The notes under the pieces: generated by a model | What the model was told of the DNA's origin: nothing | What the model saw: only the letters and a program-made list of their open reading frames with translations | Databases searched by the model: none | Origin: an uncultured Eubacteriales bacterium | GTDB taxonomy: Bacteria; Bacillota; Clostridia; Lachnospirales; Lachnospiraceae | DNA length: 64,000 nucleotides | Assembly (NCBI GenBank): GCA_900314525.1 | Contig: OMVN01000014.1 | Location: forward strand, 1-64,000 | Reading direction: 5' to 3' | Made by a program: the position numbers and the translations under genes | Part shown: one piece after another, positions 1-7,886 of the stretch | How the letters are laid out: each line of letters starts with the position of its first letter | Position numbering within the stretch: the stretch's first letter is position 1

Positions 1-419
1 ATTTTAACGAACATCTTTACAAGGTTGCAAAACTTCGTGCAAAAGAGGCTTCCGAGAACTTTGACCATACAAGCAGAAATGGTTATGATAGTGGATATAA
101 ACTTATAGAAGCTCTTACTATGGCAAAGTCTGAAAGATATTCAAATGATTCAGCTTCGACGATTGCTCAAAAAGGTTTTCAAAACTGGATGAACTCGACT
201 GCTCATAAGGGTATTGTTATTGGAAATGATGATTATGGTGTCGCAGCTTATGAAAAAGGCGGATATATCTACTTCGCTTTCGTCGGCGGTAATCCTGATA
301 ATTATATCGCTGAAAGATATGCTGACTATTATGCTAAAGAATGGCCTGCAAGCAGATATCAGGAAAAATATGATAAGTATTATAAGTTTTTTATTGAAGT
401 TTTGTATTCGGCAATATGA
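1..419 (+). CDS. CAP (SCP/PR1) domain protein, 5' end outside window
   Basis: The reading frame is open from base 3 to the stop at 417-419 (138 residues visible), so the gene starts before the window. The visible part matches the CAP fold: a helix ending in FDHTSRNG gives the first conserved His, and NWMNSTAHKGIV gives the second His of the CAP cavity, followed by strands in which YGVAAYEKGGYIYFAFV fits the end of the domain. A 40-residue Tyr/Lys-rich tail follows. Bacterial CAP proteins are usually secreted, but the N-terminus that would show a signal peptide is missing. The biochemical role of bacterial CAP domains is mostly unknown. The family is confident, the function is not. Confidence 0.7.
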   Translation, partial: FNEHLYKVAKLRAKEASENFDHTSRNGYDSGYKLIEALTMAKSERYSNDSASTIAQKGFQNWMNSTAHKGIVIGNDDYGVAAYEKGGYIYFAFVGGNPDNYIAERYADYYAKEWPASRYQEKYDKYYKFFIEVLYSAI

Positions 420-451
420 ATGTTTCTTTTTGTATATCTAAATTTCTTTCT

Positions 452-583
452 TTAATTTTCTCTTTTAGAATTAACTTTATTGAGAAATTCTTCAAGTGCC
501 TTTTCGACAATCGCCGTATTCGGCAGCATAGATGCTTCCGAATACTCATCAAGATGAGAAAAGGGAGAAGAGATAATAAACAT
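452..583 (-). pseudogene. possible remnant of a ribbon-helix-helix/antitoxin-like C-terminus
   Basis: A 43-codon minus-strand frame runs from an ATG at 581-583 to a TAA at 452-454. Its second half, with PNTAIVEKALEEFLNKV, resembles the C-terminal helix of ribbon-helix-helix proteins, where a 'TAIVEKALEEFL' stretch is common. The N-terminal DNA-binding strand is not recognisable, there is no ribosome site, and the start lies inside a perfect AT palindrome. I read it as a decayed gene end beside another relic at 621-842. It could also be noncoding. Confidence 0.3.
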
Positions 584-610
584 ATAAAATAATATTATTT
601 TATATGTTTA
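577..610. repeat. 34-bp perfect AT-rich palindrome
   Basis: Bases 577-610 equal their own reverse complement at every position, centred between 593 and 594. Only one G/C pair occurs per arm. It lies between two decayed minus-strand reading frames. Such a sequence can form a cruciform or a snap-back RNA, or bind a dimeric protein. No U-tract argues for an ordinary terminator. Confidence 0.85.
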
Positions 611-620
611 CCAGTTCTTT

Positions 621-842
621 TTACAACCATTCCATATGCACATTTGATTCTAATATTCCGAAATTATAAAGTTCAGAATTTGGAATAATTAATGCTGCGT
701 CGCTTGCTATTATTTCAGAGCTTAAAAACTCCATAGGTATATATTTCCTTATTTCAGAAGAAACCCTAGGTATCAGTAAATAATTTCTTCTTTTGGGGTG
801 TCTAATTTCTTCGAAAAGTACCTCCAGAAATAAAAAATGCAA
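621..842 (-). pseudogene. fragment of MmeI-like type IIG restriction-modification protein (target recognition domain)
   Basis: The 73 encoded residues contain NYLLIPRVSSEIRKYIP, IIASDAALIIPN and LYNFGILESNVHMEW in that order. These are hallmark segments of the target-recognition part of large MmeI-like class I DNA methyltransferase/restriction proteins, where they precede a long C-terminal region. The intact proteins are around 900 residues. Here the frame stops right after the HMEW motif, and the methyltransferase domain is absent upstream. A CCTCCA/TGGAGG hairpin (819-853) replaces the expected upstream coding sequence. It is therefore a non-functional relic of a lost restriction-modification gene. 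Confidence 0.6.
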
Positions 843-853
843 TTTTGGAGGTA
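819..853. repeat. CCTCCA hairpin repeat, copy 1
   Basis: TACCTCCA at 819-826 pairs with TGGAGGTA at 846-853 across an A-rich 19-nt loop. It belongs to the family seen in tandem at 12010-12275 and as two copies at 30235-30342. It sits at the broken end of the restriction-modification relic. Confidence 0.6.
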
Positions 854-970
854 TCTCACATTATTTGTTTACAACTTGAGCTTCGTTTTACCCTCAAATT
901 CCCAAAATAAATTGATAATTGTCCCAAAAACTGATAAGATAGAAGTAGAAATTTTTAGAAGAGGTATGAT

Positions 971-1696
971 ATGGAGATTTTTACATTAATAGTTCAAGAA
1001 ATAATGGAAACAGAGGATGGAAAAGGCACAATGGTTATGGGGTATGCCTTTGGTAGAGTTAGCAGAGGAGATAAAGTATTTTTCTATCATCCATCATCAA
1101 AGGTTATGAATCATGAGGTTAAGCAGATTAATACAAGTCCAGAAGAAGTTGTGGGAAGTGCACAGAATCAGGTAGTTGCCCTTGCATTTGACGGAGTGAG
1201 AAAAGGACAAGTTCACAAGTACACAGTTATCAGCAATCAGACTAAGATTGATGTTGCTTCCAAAACTACTACATTTAATAATCCAGAATTATTTGGATTG
1301 CTTTATGGAATAAATAAGTTTAGCAGGGACAGTGCATTTATCACAACACTTACGTATTATTTAAACCGCGCAAAATTCCTTGTGGAGATTAATACAGCAG
1401 AGGAACCTATAGTGGAGAATGGTGTTGCATCTTTTAAGAAGGATACAAAAATGGTTGTACAGGCAATGAAAAATACAGATGGAACAACAGCTATACCAGT
1501 TTACACAGATCAGTATGTTCCAGTACCTGATTACAACGTTTTAAGTAATAAGAGTCCTAAGAAGATGATGTTTACAACCTTGAAACTTGCATCAAATATG
1601 AGTATGAATAAACATGACGGAATAGTAATTAACCCTGCAGGTCCTGCTCCGTTCTTTTTGAGCAATGACCTTTTGAAACAATTGAATTTAAAATAA
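971..1696 (+). CDS. EF-Tu domain-2-like / SseB-domain protein
   Basis: 241 residues, ATG start. The first ~85 residues (GYAFGRVSRGDKVFFYHP ... VVALAFDGVRKGQ) read like the beta-barrel domain 2 of translational GTPases, in which 'GRV..GD.V' and 'G...G..V' turns are typical. Residues ~115-240 resemble the SseB N-terminal domain (LNRAKFLVEIN, AIPVYTDQ, GIVINPAGPAPFFLS). SseB proteins were named for enhanced serine sensitivity; their biochemical role is unclear. The gene stands alone, about 120 bp upstream of the marR-ABC operon and separated from it by a promoter. The SseB call is fairly good and the barrel call is an inference from pattern. Confidence 0.6.
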   Translation: MEIFTLIVQEIMETEDGKGTMVMGYAFGRVSRGDKVFFYHPSSKVMNHEVKQINTSPEEVVGSAQNQVVALAFDGVRKGQVHKYTVISNQTKIDVASKTTTFNNPELFGLLYGINKFSRDSAFITTLTYYLNRAKFLVEINTAEEPIVENGVASFKKDTKMVVQAMKNTDGTTAIPVYTDQYVPVPDYNVLSNKSPKKMMFTTLKLASNMSMNKHDGIVINPAGPAPFFLSNDLLKQLNLK

Positions 1697-1702
1697 ATTA
1701 AC

Positions 1703-1730
1703 TTGACATATAATTTAGATTAACTATAAT
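1703..1730 (+). promoter_or_regulatory. sigma-A-type promoter of the marR-ABC operon
   Basis: TTGACA at 1703-1708 and TATAAT at 1725-1730, separated by 16 bp, both perfect consensus hexamers. The downstream inverted repeat begins inside the -10 box, so a bound regulator would block the promoter. Confidence 0.8.
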
Positions 1731-1769
1731 AGGTAGTACACTACGTATAAAAGTAGCGTACTACCTATT
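1728..1769. promoter_or_regulatory. 17-bp inverted repeat, likely MarR operator
   Basis: Arms 1728-1744 and 1753-1769 (AATAGGTAGTACACTAC and its complement) match at 16 of 17 positions around an 8-bp spacer. The position over the -10 box and start site, and the MarR gene immediately downstream, suggest autorepression. The RNA copy would also form a stable hairpin, so a terminator role for the upstream gene is a weaker alternative. Confidence 0.65.
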
Positions 1770-1808
1770 TTTGGTTTGAAAAATAAGGCAGAGAAAGGTG
1801 AAAAACTT

Positions 1809-2261
1809 ATGGAGAGAGTAGAGCCGCTGGGTTTGAAATTTGCATTGCTGGATAGGAAGTTCAGAAAGCTGATTGAAACCAAGGCAAGTGATCTTGGATT
1901 TACCGCTGTGCAGCTTAGTGTTTTGGCTCAGATCAGCCATATCAGAAGTGAAAGTGACAAAGAAATTCATCAGAGAGATTTAGAGGAAATCATGAATGTC
2001 ACTCATCCGACAATGACAGATATTATTAAAAGGCTTGAGAAAAAGAATGCTATCACCTGTGTTCCTAGTAATACGGACAAGCGTTCGAAATCAATTAATA
2101 TTTCCAAAGAATATCTGAATATTCACTCAGAAATGATGAATGCAGATGAAGAGGTTTTTGTGGAAATGTGTAGGGATGTTCCCGAGAGGGATATTAAGAT
2201 TTTTCTAAAAACATTGGATTTGATGTTAGAGAAAATAAGTAGAAATGACAACAGAGAATAG
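1809..2261 (+). CDS. MarR family transcriptional regulator
   Basis: 150 residues from ATG 1809, chosen because GAAAGGTG lies about 8 nt upstream; a TTG 33 bases earlier in frame lacks a ribosome site. The middle carries a winged helix: AVQLSVLAQI, then QRDLEEIMNVTHPTMTDIIKRLEKK as helix-turn-helix, then the wing with the conserved DKRSK (the D-x-R signature of MarR proteins). Dimerisation helices lie at both ends. It is followed by two ABC half-transporters at 14-bp spacing, a common arrangement in which MarR represses its own efflux operon until a ligand binds. The inverted repeat at 1728-1769 is the likely operator. Confidence 0.9.
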   Translation: MERVEPLGLKFALLDRKFRKLIETKASDLGFTAVQLSVLAQISHIRSESDKEIHQRDLEEIMNVTHPTMTDIIKRLEKKNAITCVPSNTDKRSKSINISKEYLNIHSEMMNADEEVFVEMCRDVPERDIKIFLKTLDLMLEKISRNDNRE

Positions 2262-2275
2262 AAAGGAGATTACTC

Positions 2276-4009
2276 GTGGTTAAGACATTAGTAAAGAGTA
2301 TCAGAGAGTACAAGAAAGCTACACTGCTATCACCATTTTTTGTAATGATAGAGGTAATTATGGAATGTATTCTTCCGCTCATAATGGCCAAACTAATAGA
2401 CCATATGACAGGAAATTCCATGGATCCAATCATCAAATATGGCTTGCTTTTAGTAGTGATGGCTATGGTTTCATTGTTTGGAGGAACAATGGCTGCAAGA
2501 TATGCTGCAACTGCTTCTGCAGGATTTGCCGCTAATTTGAGGAGGGATATGTTTGTAAAAATACAGAACTTATCATTTAGCGATATTGACAGATTTTCAA
2601 CATCTTCATTGGTAACCAGAATGACAACAGATGTTACAAATGTTCAGAATGCATTTCAGATGATAATAAGAGGAGCGGTTAGAACTCCATTTATGATTAT
2701 TTTCTCAGTGATTATGAGTATGTCAATCAATATTAAGATGTCACTGATTTTCTTATGTATGATACCAGTACTTGGAGTTGCATTATTTGGAATAGTACTT
2801 ATTGTTCACCCAATATTTGTTAGAATTTTCAGGAAATATGATGCAATGAATGAATCGGTTCAGGAAAATGTAAGTGGAATCAGAGTTGTTAAGTCCTTTG
2901 TTAGAGAGAATCATGAAATAGAGAAGTTTGAACGAGCATCAGAAAATGTAAGAAAGGACTTTACTAGTGCTGAGAAAATCCTGGCATTTAATAACCCTAT
3001 TATGGTGTTATGTATTAATCTGGCATTACTTCTTGTTAGTTTTCTTGGTTCAGGAATTATTATTAAGACTAAATCGACTGACCTTACAACAGGTGAATTA
3101 TCTTCACTTACAAGCTATGGAGTTCAGATTCTTATAGCCATGATGTTTTTATCAATGGTATTTGTAATGATTCTTCTTGCACAGGAATCTGCAGAGCGTA
3201 TAGCAGAAGTGCTGAATTATGAAAGTGACTTGGTATCTCCAGATAACGGAATAACAGAAGTTAAAAATGGTGAAATAGAATTCGATAATGTTTCATTTAA
3301 GTATTCAAAGAAAAGTAAGAAATATGCTTTGTCAGATATCAATCTTAAAATTCCATCAGGTTCAACACTAGGTATTATAGGTGGAACAGGTTCATCTAAA
3401 TCTACACTTATTCAGCTGATTTCTAGACTTTATGATACAACTGAAGGCGAAGTTAAGGTGGCAGGTGAGGATGTAAGAAAATATAATCTTGATTCACTCA
3501 GAAATTCTGTAGCAGTTGTATTACAGAAGAATGTGCTGTTCTCGGGTACAATTAAGGATAACCTTAGATGGGGAAATGAAAATGCCACAGATGATGAGAT
3601 GATTCGTGCCTGCGAGATTTCTCATGCAGCAGAATTTGTTAATCAGTTTAAGGATGGATATGAGACAATGATTTCCCAGGGAGGAACTAATGTTTCTGGT
3701 GGACAAAAGCAGAGACTTTGTATTGCAAGAGCTTTATTAAAGAAACCTAAGGTTCTCATCCTTGATGATTCTACTTCGGCAGTAGATACAAAGACTGATG
3801 CAATGATTAGAAAAGCATTTAGTGAAGAAATTCCTGATACAACCAAGATTATTATTGCCCAGCGAATTTCATCTGTTCAGGATGCTGACAACATTATAGT
3901 GTTAGAATCTGGAAAAATTGTGGAACAGGGAAATCATGACCAGTTAATAGCTGAAAATGGAATTTATAAAGAACTTTTTGATACACAGACAAAGGGAAAG
4001 GAGGCGTAG
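2276..4009 (+). CDS. ABC exporter half-transporter, degenerate-site subunit
   Basis: 577 residues, GTG start with AAAGGAG upstream. A six-helix exporter-type membrane domain (about residues 15-310) is followed by a nucleotide-binding domain: Walker A GGTGSSKST (~367-375, with Ser replacing the second conserved Gly), signature VSGGQ (~473), Walker B LILDDST with Asp in place of the catalytic Glu, and Gln in place of the switch His (IIIAQRIS). These changes are the known marks of the non-catalytic half of heterodimeric exporters such as BmrCD and LmrCD. The partner is the next gene, 3 bp away. Exports an unknown, probably amphiphilic or drug-like substrate under MarR control. Confidence 0.92.
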   Translation: MVKTLVKSIREYKKATLLSPFFVMIEVIMECILPLIMAKLIDHMTGNSMDPIIKYGLLLVVMAMVSLFGGTMAARYAATASAGFAANLRRDMFVKIQNLSFSDIDRFSTSSLVTRMTTDVTNVQNAFQMIIRGAVRTPFMIIFSVIMSMSINIKMSLIFLCMIPVLGVALFGIVLIVHPIFVRIFRKYDAMNESVQENVSGIRVVKSFVRENHEIEKFERASENVRKDFTSAEKILAFNNPIMVLCINLALLLVSFLGSGIIIKTKSTDLTTGELSSLTSYGVQILIAMMFLSMVFVMILLAQESAERIAEVLNYESDLVSPDNGITEVKNGEIEFDNVSFKYSKKSKKYALSDINLKIPSGSTLGIIGGTGSSKSTLIQLISRLYDTTEGEVKVAGEDVRKYNLDSLRNSVAVVLQKNVLFSGTIKDNLRWGNENATDDEMIRACEISHAAEFVNQFKDGYETMISQGGTNVSGGQKQRLCIARALLKKPKVLILDDSTSAVDTKTDAMIRKAFSEEIPDTTKIIIAQRISSVQDADNIIVLESGKIVEQGNHDQLIAENGIYKELFDTQTKGKEA

Positions 4010-4012
4010 ATT

Positions 4013-5923
4013 ATGGCAAAGAATAACAAAAAGAGAGCGGTAAAGCCAGGAACATTAAAGAGACTTTTAGGCTACGTATTTTCTCATTACAGGGTACATA
4101 TGATAGCAGTAACAATATGTATTATACTTTCTGCTGTATCATCTACAGCAGCCACTATTTTCCTTCAGAAACTTATTGATGACTGTATAACACCTGGACT
4201 AAAAAAAGGATGGAATGCAGTATATATTGATGTTTACAAGATGATTGGTGCTATGGCAGCTATTTATCTAGTAGGAGTAGTAACAAGTTTCATATATACC
4301 AGAGTTATGGCAGTAGTAACTCAGGGAACATTAAGAAACTTTAGAAATGATATGTTTAACAAGATGCAGACATTACCAATCAGATTTTTTGATACTCACG
4401 CAAATGGTGATGTTATGAGTACATATACAAACGATACAGATGCAGTAAGACAAATGATCGGACAGTCGATTCCAATGATGGTTCAGAGTTTTATCACAGT
4501 ATGCACGATTGTAATTATGATGTGTACCTTCAGTCTTTACCTGTTTATTATAGTTGCAGCAATAATGATTCTTATGATAAATGTTGCTGGAAAATTCAGC
4601 GGTGACAGTGCCAGATACATGATGGCACAGCAGAGAGAACTTGCCAAAGAAGAGGGATTTATTGAAGAAATGATGGCAGGTCAGAAGGTAGTAAAAGTTT
4701 TCGTCCATGAACAGAAGAGTATTGAAGAATTTGATGAGATTAACAAATCATTATTTAAGGCAAGTGAGAGAGCTAACAAAGCAGGAAACAGTATTATGCC
4801 AGTACTTGCAAACATTGGTAACTTCTTATATGTAATAGTTGCCATATTTGGTGCGGTTATGGTATTTAATAATGTTGGAAATTTCAGCCTTCAGGGTGCT
4901 GGAAAGATGACAGCTGGTATACTTATTTCATTCCTTGGAATGTCTAGACATTTATCACAGGTAATTGGTCAGATGTCTATGCAGGTTCCACTTATTGCAA
5001 TGGGACTTGCTGGCGCAGAGAGAGTATTTGAACTCATGGATCAGGAACCAGAAGAAGATAATGGTTATGTAACACTTGTAAACGTTAAGAAAAATGACAA
5101 GGGTGAGATAGAAGAATCAGTAAAACAGACAGGTGAATGGGCATTTAAACATCCTCATAGTGCAGATGGTACTGTTACATACACTCCATTAAAGGGTGAT
5201 GTGAGATTAACAGAAGTCGACTTCTCATATGTTCCAGGGAAGACAGTGCTTCATGACCTTACATTATATGCTGAGCCGGGACAGAAGATAGCGTTTGTAG
5301 GTGCTACTGGAGCAGGTAAGACCACAATCACAAATCTTATTAACAGATTCTATGACATTCCAGATGGAAAAATTAGATACGACGGAATTAATATCAATAA
5401 GATTAAGAAGTCGGATTTAAGACATTCTATGGCAGTGGTTTTACAGGAAGTAAATTTATTTACGGGAACCGTTATGGATAATATCAGATACGGAAGGCTG
5501 GATGCCACTGATGAAGAATGTATAGAGGCAGCAAAACTAGCTAATGCAGATGATTTTATAACAAGACTTCCTGATGGATATGATACAAAGCTTACAGGAA
5601 ATGGTTCTGAATTATCACAGGGACAGAGACAGCTGATTTCCATAGCGAGAGCGGCAGTTGCAAATCCGCCAGTCATGATTTTAGACGAGGCAACATCATC
5701 TATTGATACAAGAACTGAGGCCTTAGTATCTAAAGGAATGGATAATCTTATGAAGGGCAGAACAGTATTTGTAATTGCCCACAGACTGTCAACAGTTAGA
5801 AATGCAGATGCAATTATGGTATTAGATCATGGAAGAATAATTGAGAGGGGAACTCATGATGATCTGATAAATCAGAAAGGTGTATATTACCAGCTTTACA
5901 CAGGAGCATTTGAATTAGAATAA
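4013..5923 (+). CDS. ABC exporter half-transporter, catalytic subunit
   Basis: 636 residues, ATG preceded by AAAGGAGGCG inside the end of the previous gene. Membrane domain (~30-340), then an insert rich in charged residues (~350-395), then a nucleotide-binding domain with canonical Walker A GATGAGKTT (~429), Walker B MILDEATS with the catalytic Glu, and switch His in IAHRLS. Its signature is LSQGQ instead of LSGGQ. The degenerate signature of this subunit faces the degenerate Walker motifs of its partner, leaving one fully canonical composite ATP site. This complementary pattern makes a heterodimer with the 2276-4009 product nearly certain. Confidence 0.93.
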   Translation: MAKNNKKRAVKPGTLKRLLGYVFSHYRVHMIAVTICIILSAVSSTAATIFLQKLIDDCITPGLKKGWNAVYIDVYKMIGAMAAIYLVGVVTSFIYTRVMAVVTQGTLRNFRNDMFNKMQTLPIRFFDTHANGDVMSTYTNDTDAVRQMIGQSIPMMVQSFITVCTIVIMMCTFSLYLFIIVAAIMILMINVAGKFSGDSARYMMAQQRELAKEEGFIEEMMAGQKVVKVFVHEQKSIEEFDEINKSLFKASERANKAGNSIMPVLANIGNFLYVIVAIFGAVMVFNNVGNFSLQGAGKMTAGILISFLGMSRHLSQVIGQMSMQVPLIAMGLAGAERVFELMDQEPEEDNGYVTLVNVKKNDKGEIEESVKQTGEWAFKHPHSADGTVTYTPLKGDVRLTEVDFSYVPGKTVLHDLTLYAEPGQKIAFVGATGAGKTTITNLINRFYDIPDGKIRYDGININKIKKSDLRHSMAVVLQEVNLFTGTVMDNIRYGRLDATDEECIEAAKLANADDFITRLPDGYDTKLTGNGSELSQGQRQLISIARAAVANPPVMILDEATSSIDTRTEALVSKGMDNLMKGRTVFVIAHRLSTVRNADAIMVLDHGRIIERGTHDDLINQKGVYYQLYTGAFELE

Positions 5924-5930
5924 AAAACAT

Positions 5931-5986
5931 GGCAGATATTTATCTTTTGCGTAATTTATTGCATAAGATGAATATCTGCCTATTTT
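5931..5986 (+). terminator. intrinsic terminator of marR-ABC operon
   Basis: GGCAGATATTTATCTTTTGC and its partner GCATAAGATGAATATCTGCC form a long hairpin (5931-5980) followed by TATTTTATT. It also lies just past the 3' end of the minus-strand LysR relic. Confidence 0.75.
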
Positions 5987-6006
5987 ATTAAATGGTTAAT
6001 CTATAA

Positions 6007-6660
6007 TTATTTTTCTAATTTAGCAAGTTCTTTTCTGATTTCTTCAAGAAAAATTTCAGAAGCTCTTGAATTGACACGAAACTTCTTCCAAACAAAAACC
6101 ATGGACATTGTAACAGGTGGGTCAAGAGGGACAAATGTAAGACTGCTATTTTTGAAGGTGTTTATTAGATTGTCTATGCACAGGGCATTAGCAAAACCAT
6201 TTTCCACCAGAAGAGATGCGTTGTATATCAGATTATAAGTTCCCAGGATATTTAAATCGTTCCAGGAAAGATTTCCCCAACCATGGGAAAAAGAATCTGA
6301 TGTCCTGAATTAGGTCTTGTGAATTCTATTTATTGTGTCTGCTATTATCTTCATAACACTGGTCTCGCCGGCTCCGATATAAATATCCCCAGTTACAGAC
6401 TCATCGTCTCCCTGAAATTCAAGTTCAGTTCTTGAAACAAGTGAAGTTATTTCTTCAGCTCTTTTCCTTAAATGCATTCCATCATCAGTGAGAAGCATTT
6501 TCCTGTTATGCCTGATAAATAACTGAGTTCCAAGCTCTTCCTCTAAATCACTCATCTGTCTTGAAAGAGCAGACTGGGAGACATGGAGAAGATTGGCGGC
6601 ATTGGTCATGTTTTCTTCCCTAGCAATTGCGAGGAAATATTTTAGTGTTCTTATTTCCAT
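6007..6660 (-). pseudogene. LysR-type regulator, internally deleted and stopped
   Basis: The first 116 codons (6660 down to a TAA at 6310-6312) are a clean LysR N-terminus: MEIRTLKYFLAI, then the helix-turn-helix NAANLLHVSQSALSRQMSDLE. After the TAA the same frame continues as DSFSHGWGNLSWNDLNILGTYNLIYNAS and GFANALCIDNLINT, the C-terminal lobe of a LysR effector domain, ending at 6007. LysR proteins have about 300 residues; about 217 codons remain, so roughly 80 codons from the middle of the effector domain are lost and the junction created a stop. The N-terminal fragment could still bind DNA but would lack its sensor. Confidence 0.8.
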
Positions 6661-6831
6661 AAATACCTCGGTTTCTGAAAACGTTATTTTTTACGGTCTG
6701 TGATTTATAATTTAATTTTATCAGAATGAGCATTATAGTTCAATGAATATAATGCATAGATAATTATTATTTATAAATATTTTACATAAATATAGTGCTA
6801 ATTTATAATTTTATATATGGAGGAATTTAGA

Positions 6832-7056
6832 ATGGCGACTTGTGAAATTAATGACTGCATTAGGGAAAATCTTCTGGCAGCAGGCTGCAGTGAGGAAATG
6901 ATTGGGAAATTTGCTAAAGGTGAAGACATAGAGATGCAGATAAAGATATTATCAAATTACAGAAAGAAATTACTTGATACAATTCATGAAGAACAGAGTA
7001 AACTTGACTGCCTAGATTATCTTATTTTTACACTTAAGAAAGAAGAACAGCTATAA
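6832..7056 (+). CDS. small helical protein of unknown function
   Basis: 74 residues from ATG 6832, preferred over an in-frame ATG at 6817 because GGAGG lies between the two at the right distance. The sequence is almost all helix: ENLLAAGCSEEMIGKFAKG, then a charged stretch YRKKLLDTIHEEQSKLDCLDYLIF that looks like an antiparallel dimerisation helix as in MerR C-termini. There is no DNA-binding domain, signal or metal motif. It sits between the broken LysR gene and a YoaK-family gene. I do not recognise the family. Confidence 0.7.
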   Translation: MATCEINDCIRENLLAAGCSEEMIGKFAKGEDIEMQIKILSNYRKKLLDTIHEEQSKLDCLDYLIFTLKKEEQL

Positions 7057-7123
7057 GACTCTTTACATTTGCGTTTACATAAAATATAATAACCTATTGG
7101 ATAAATGTTAAAGGAGCAAAATT

Positions 7124-7804
7124 ATGTTGAAAGAAAAATCATCAGAAAGACAGATGTCAGAAGCTTTCGTAACTACAATATTTCTGGCAATGTCGGGGGG
7201 ATTTCAGGATGCATATACATATTTTGTGAGAGATAAAGTATTTTCAAATGCACAGACTGGAAATGTTGTGTTGTTAAGTAATAATATTATTCAGGGAAAA
7301 TATATGGCGGGACTCAGATATTTGCTTCCGTTAATTGCATTTGCTCTAGGTATTTTTGTTGCAGAGCTGATACGAGCCAGGTTTGGAAGAGCCAATAAAC
7401 TTCACTGGAGGCAGATAGTTATTATTGTTGAAATGATAATATTAACGGCAGTAGGTTTTCTTGGGGTCAAATATAACATGTTGGCAACTATGCTGGTATC
7501 ATTATCATGTGCGATGCAAGTTCAGACATTTAGAAAAGTGGGTGGATATTCATATGCAAGTACTATGTGCATTGGCAATCTTAGAAGTGCCATGGAAAGT
7601 TTAACCACTTATTTAAGAAAAAAGAACAGAGAACAGCTTAAGAAATCCATGTATTATTTTGGAGTTATTGCATTCTTTGCCATTGGTGCAGGTTTGGGAG
7701 GAAAACTTTCCATGATATTTGGTATTCACAGTATATTTGTGTCACCTGTGCTTCTGTTTATAAGCTTTATAATTATGAACTTTCCAGTAAAGGAAGTGTC
7801 ATAA
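7124..7804 (+). CDS. YoaK/DUF1275 family membrane protein
   Basis: 226 residues, ATG with AAAGGAG upstream. The conserved start of the family is clear: AMSGGFQDAYTYFV, then FSNAQTGNVVLLS, followed by about six hydrophobic segments (for example YLLPLIAFALGIFVAELI and IVIIVEMIILTAVGFLGV). DUF1275 proteins are small integral membrane proteins suspected of transport, with no established substrate. The length is normal for the family. A terminator hairpin follows and invades the convergent gene. Confidence 0.85.
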   Translation: MLKEKSSERQMSEAFVTTIFLAMSGGFQDAYTYFVRDKVFSNAQTGNVVLLSNNIIQGKYMAGLRYLLPLIAFALGIFVAELIRARFGRANKLHWRQIVIIVEMIILTAVGFLGVKYNMLATMLVSLSCAMQVQTFRKVGGYSYASTMCIGNLRSAMESLTTYLRKKNREQLKKSMYYFGVIAFFAIGAGLGGKLSMIFGIHSIFVSPVLLFISFIIMNFPVKEVS

Positions 7805-7827
7805 AATAATTCATATAAAAAATAATA

Positions 7828-7886
7828 ATTGAAGACTATGCAAGATAAGGCCTTAAATCCTTAGCTAGCTTGTCTTCAATTTTTAT
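7828..7886 (+). terminator. terminator overlapping the end of the convergent gene
   Basis: AATTGAAGAC (7828-7837) plus CAAG pairs with CTTGTCTTCAATT (7869-7881), followed by TTTTA. The structure includes the last codons of the minus-strand gene that ends at 7836. Confidence 0.6.

Noticed and set aside
1776-1808. TTG start for the MarR gene
   Set aside because: The ribosome site GAAAGGTG lies between TTG and ATG 1809 and fits the ATG only.
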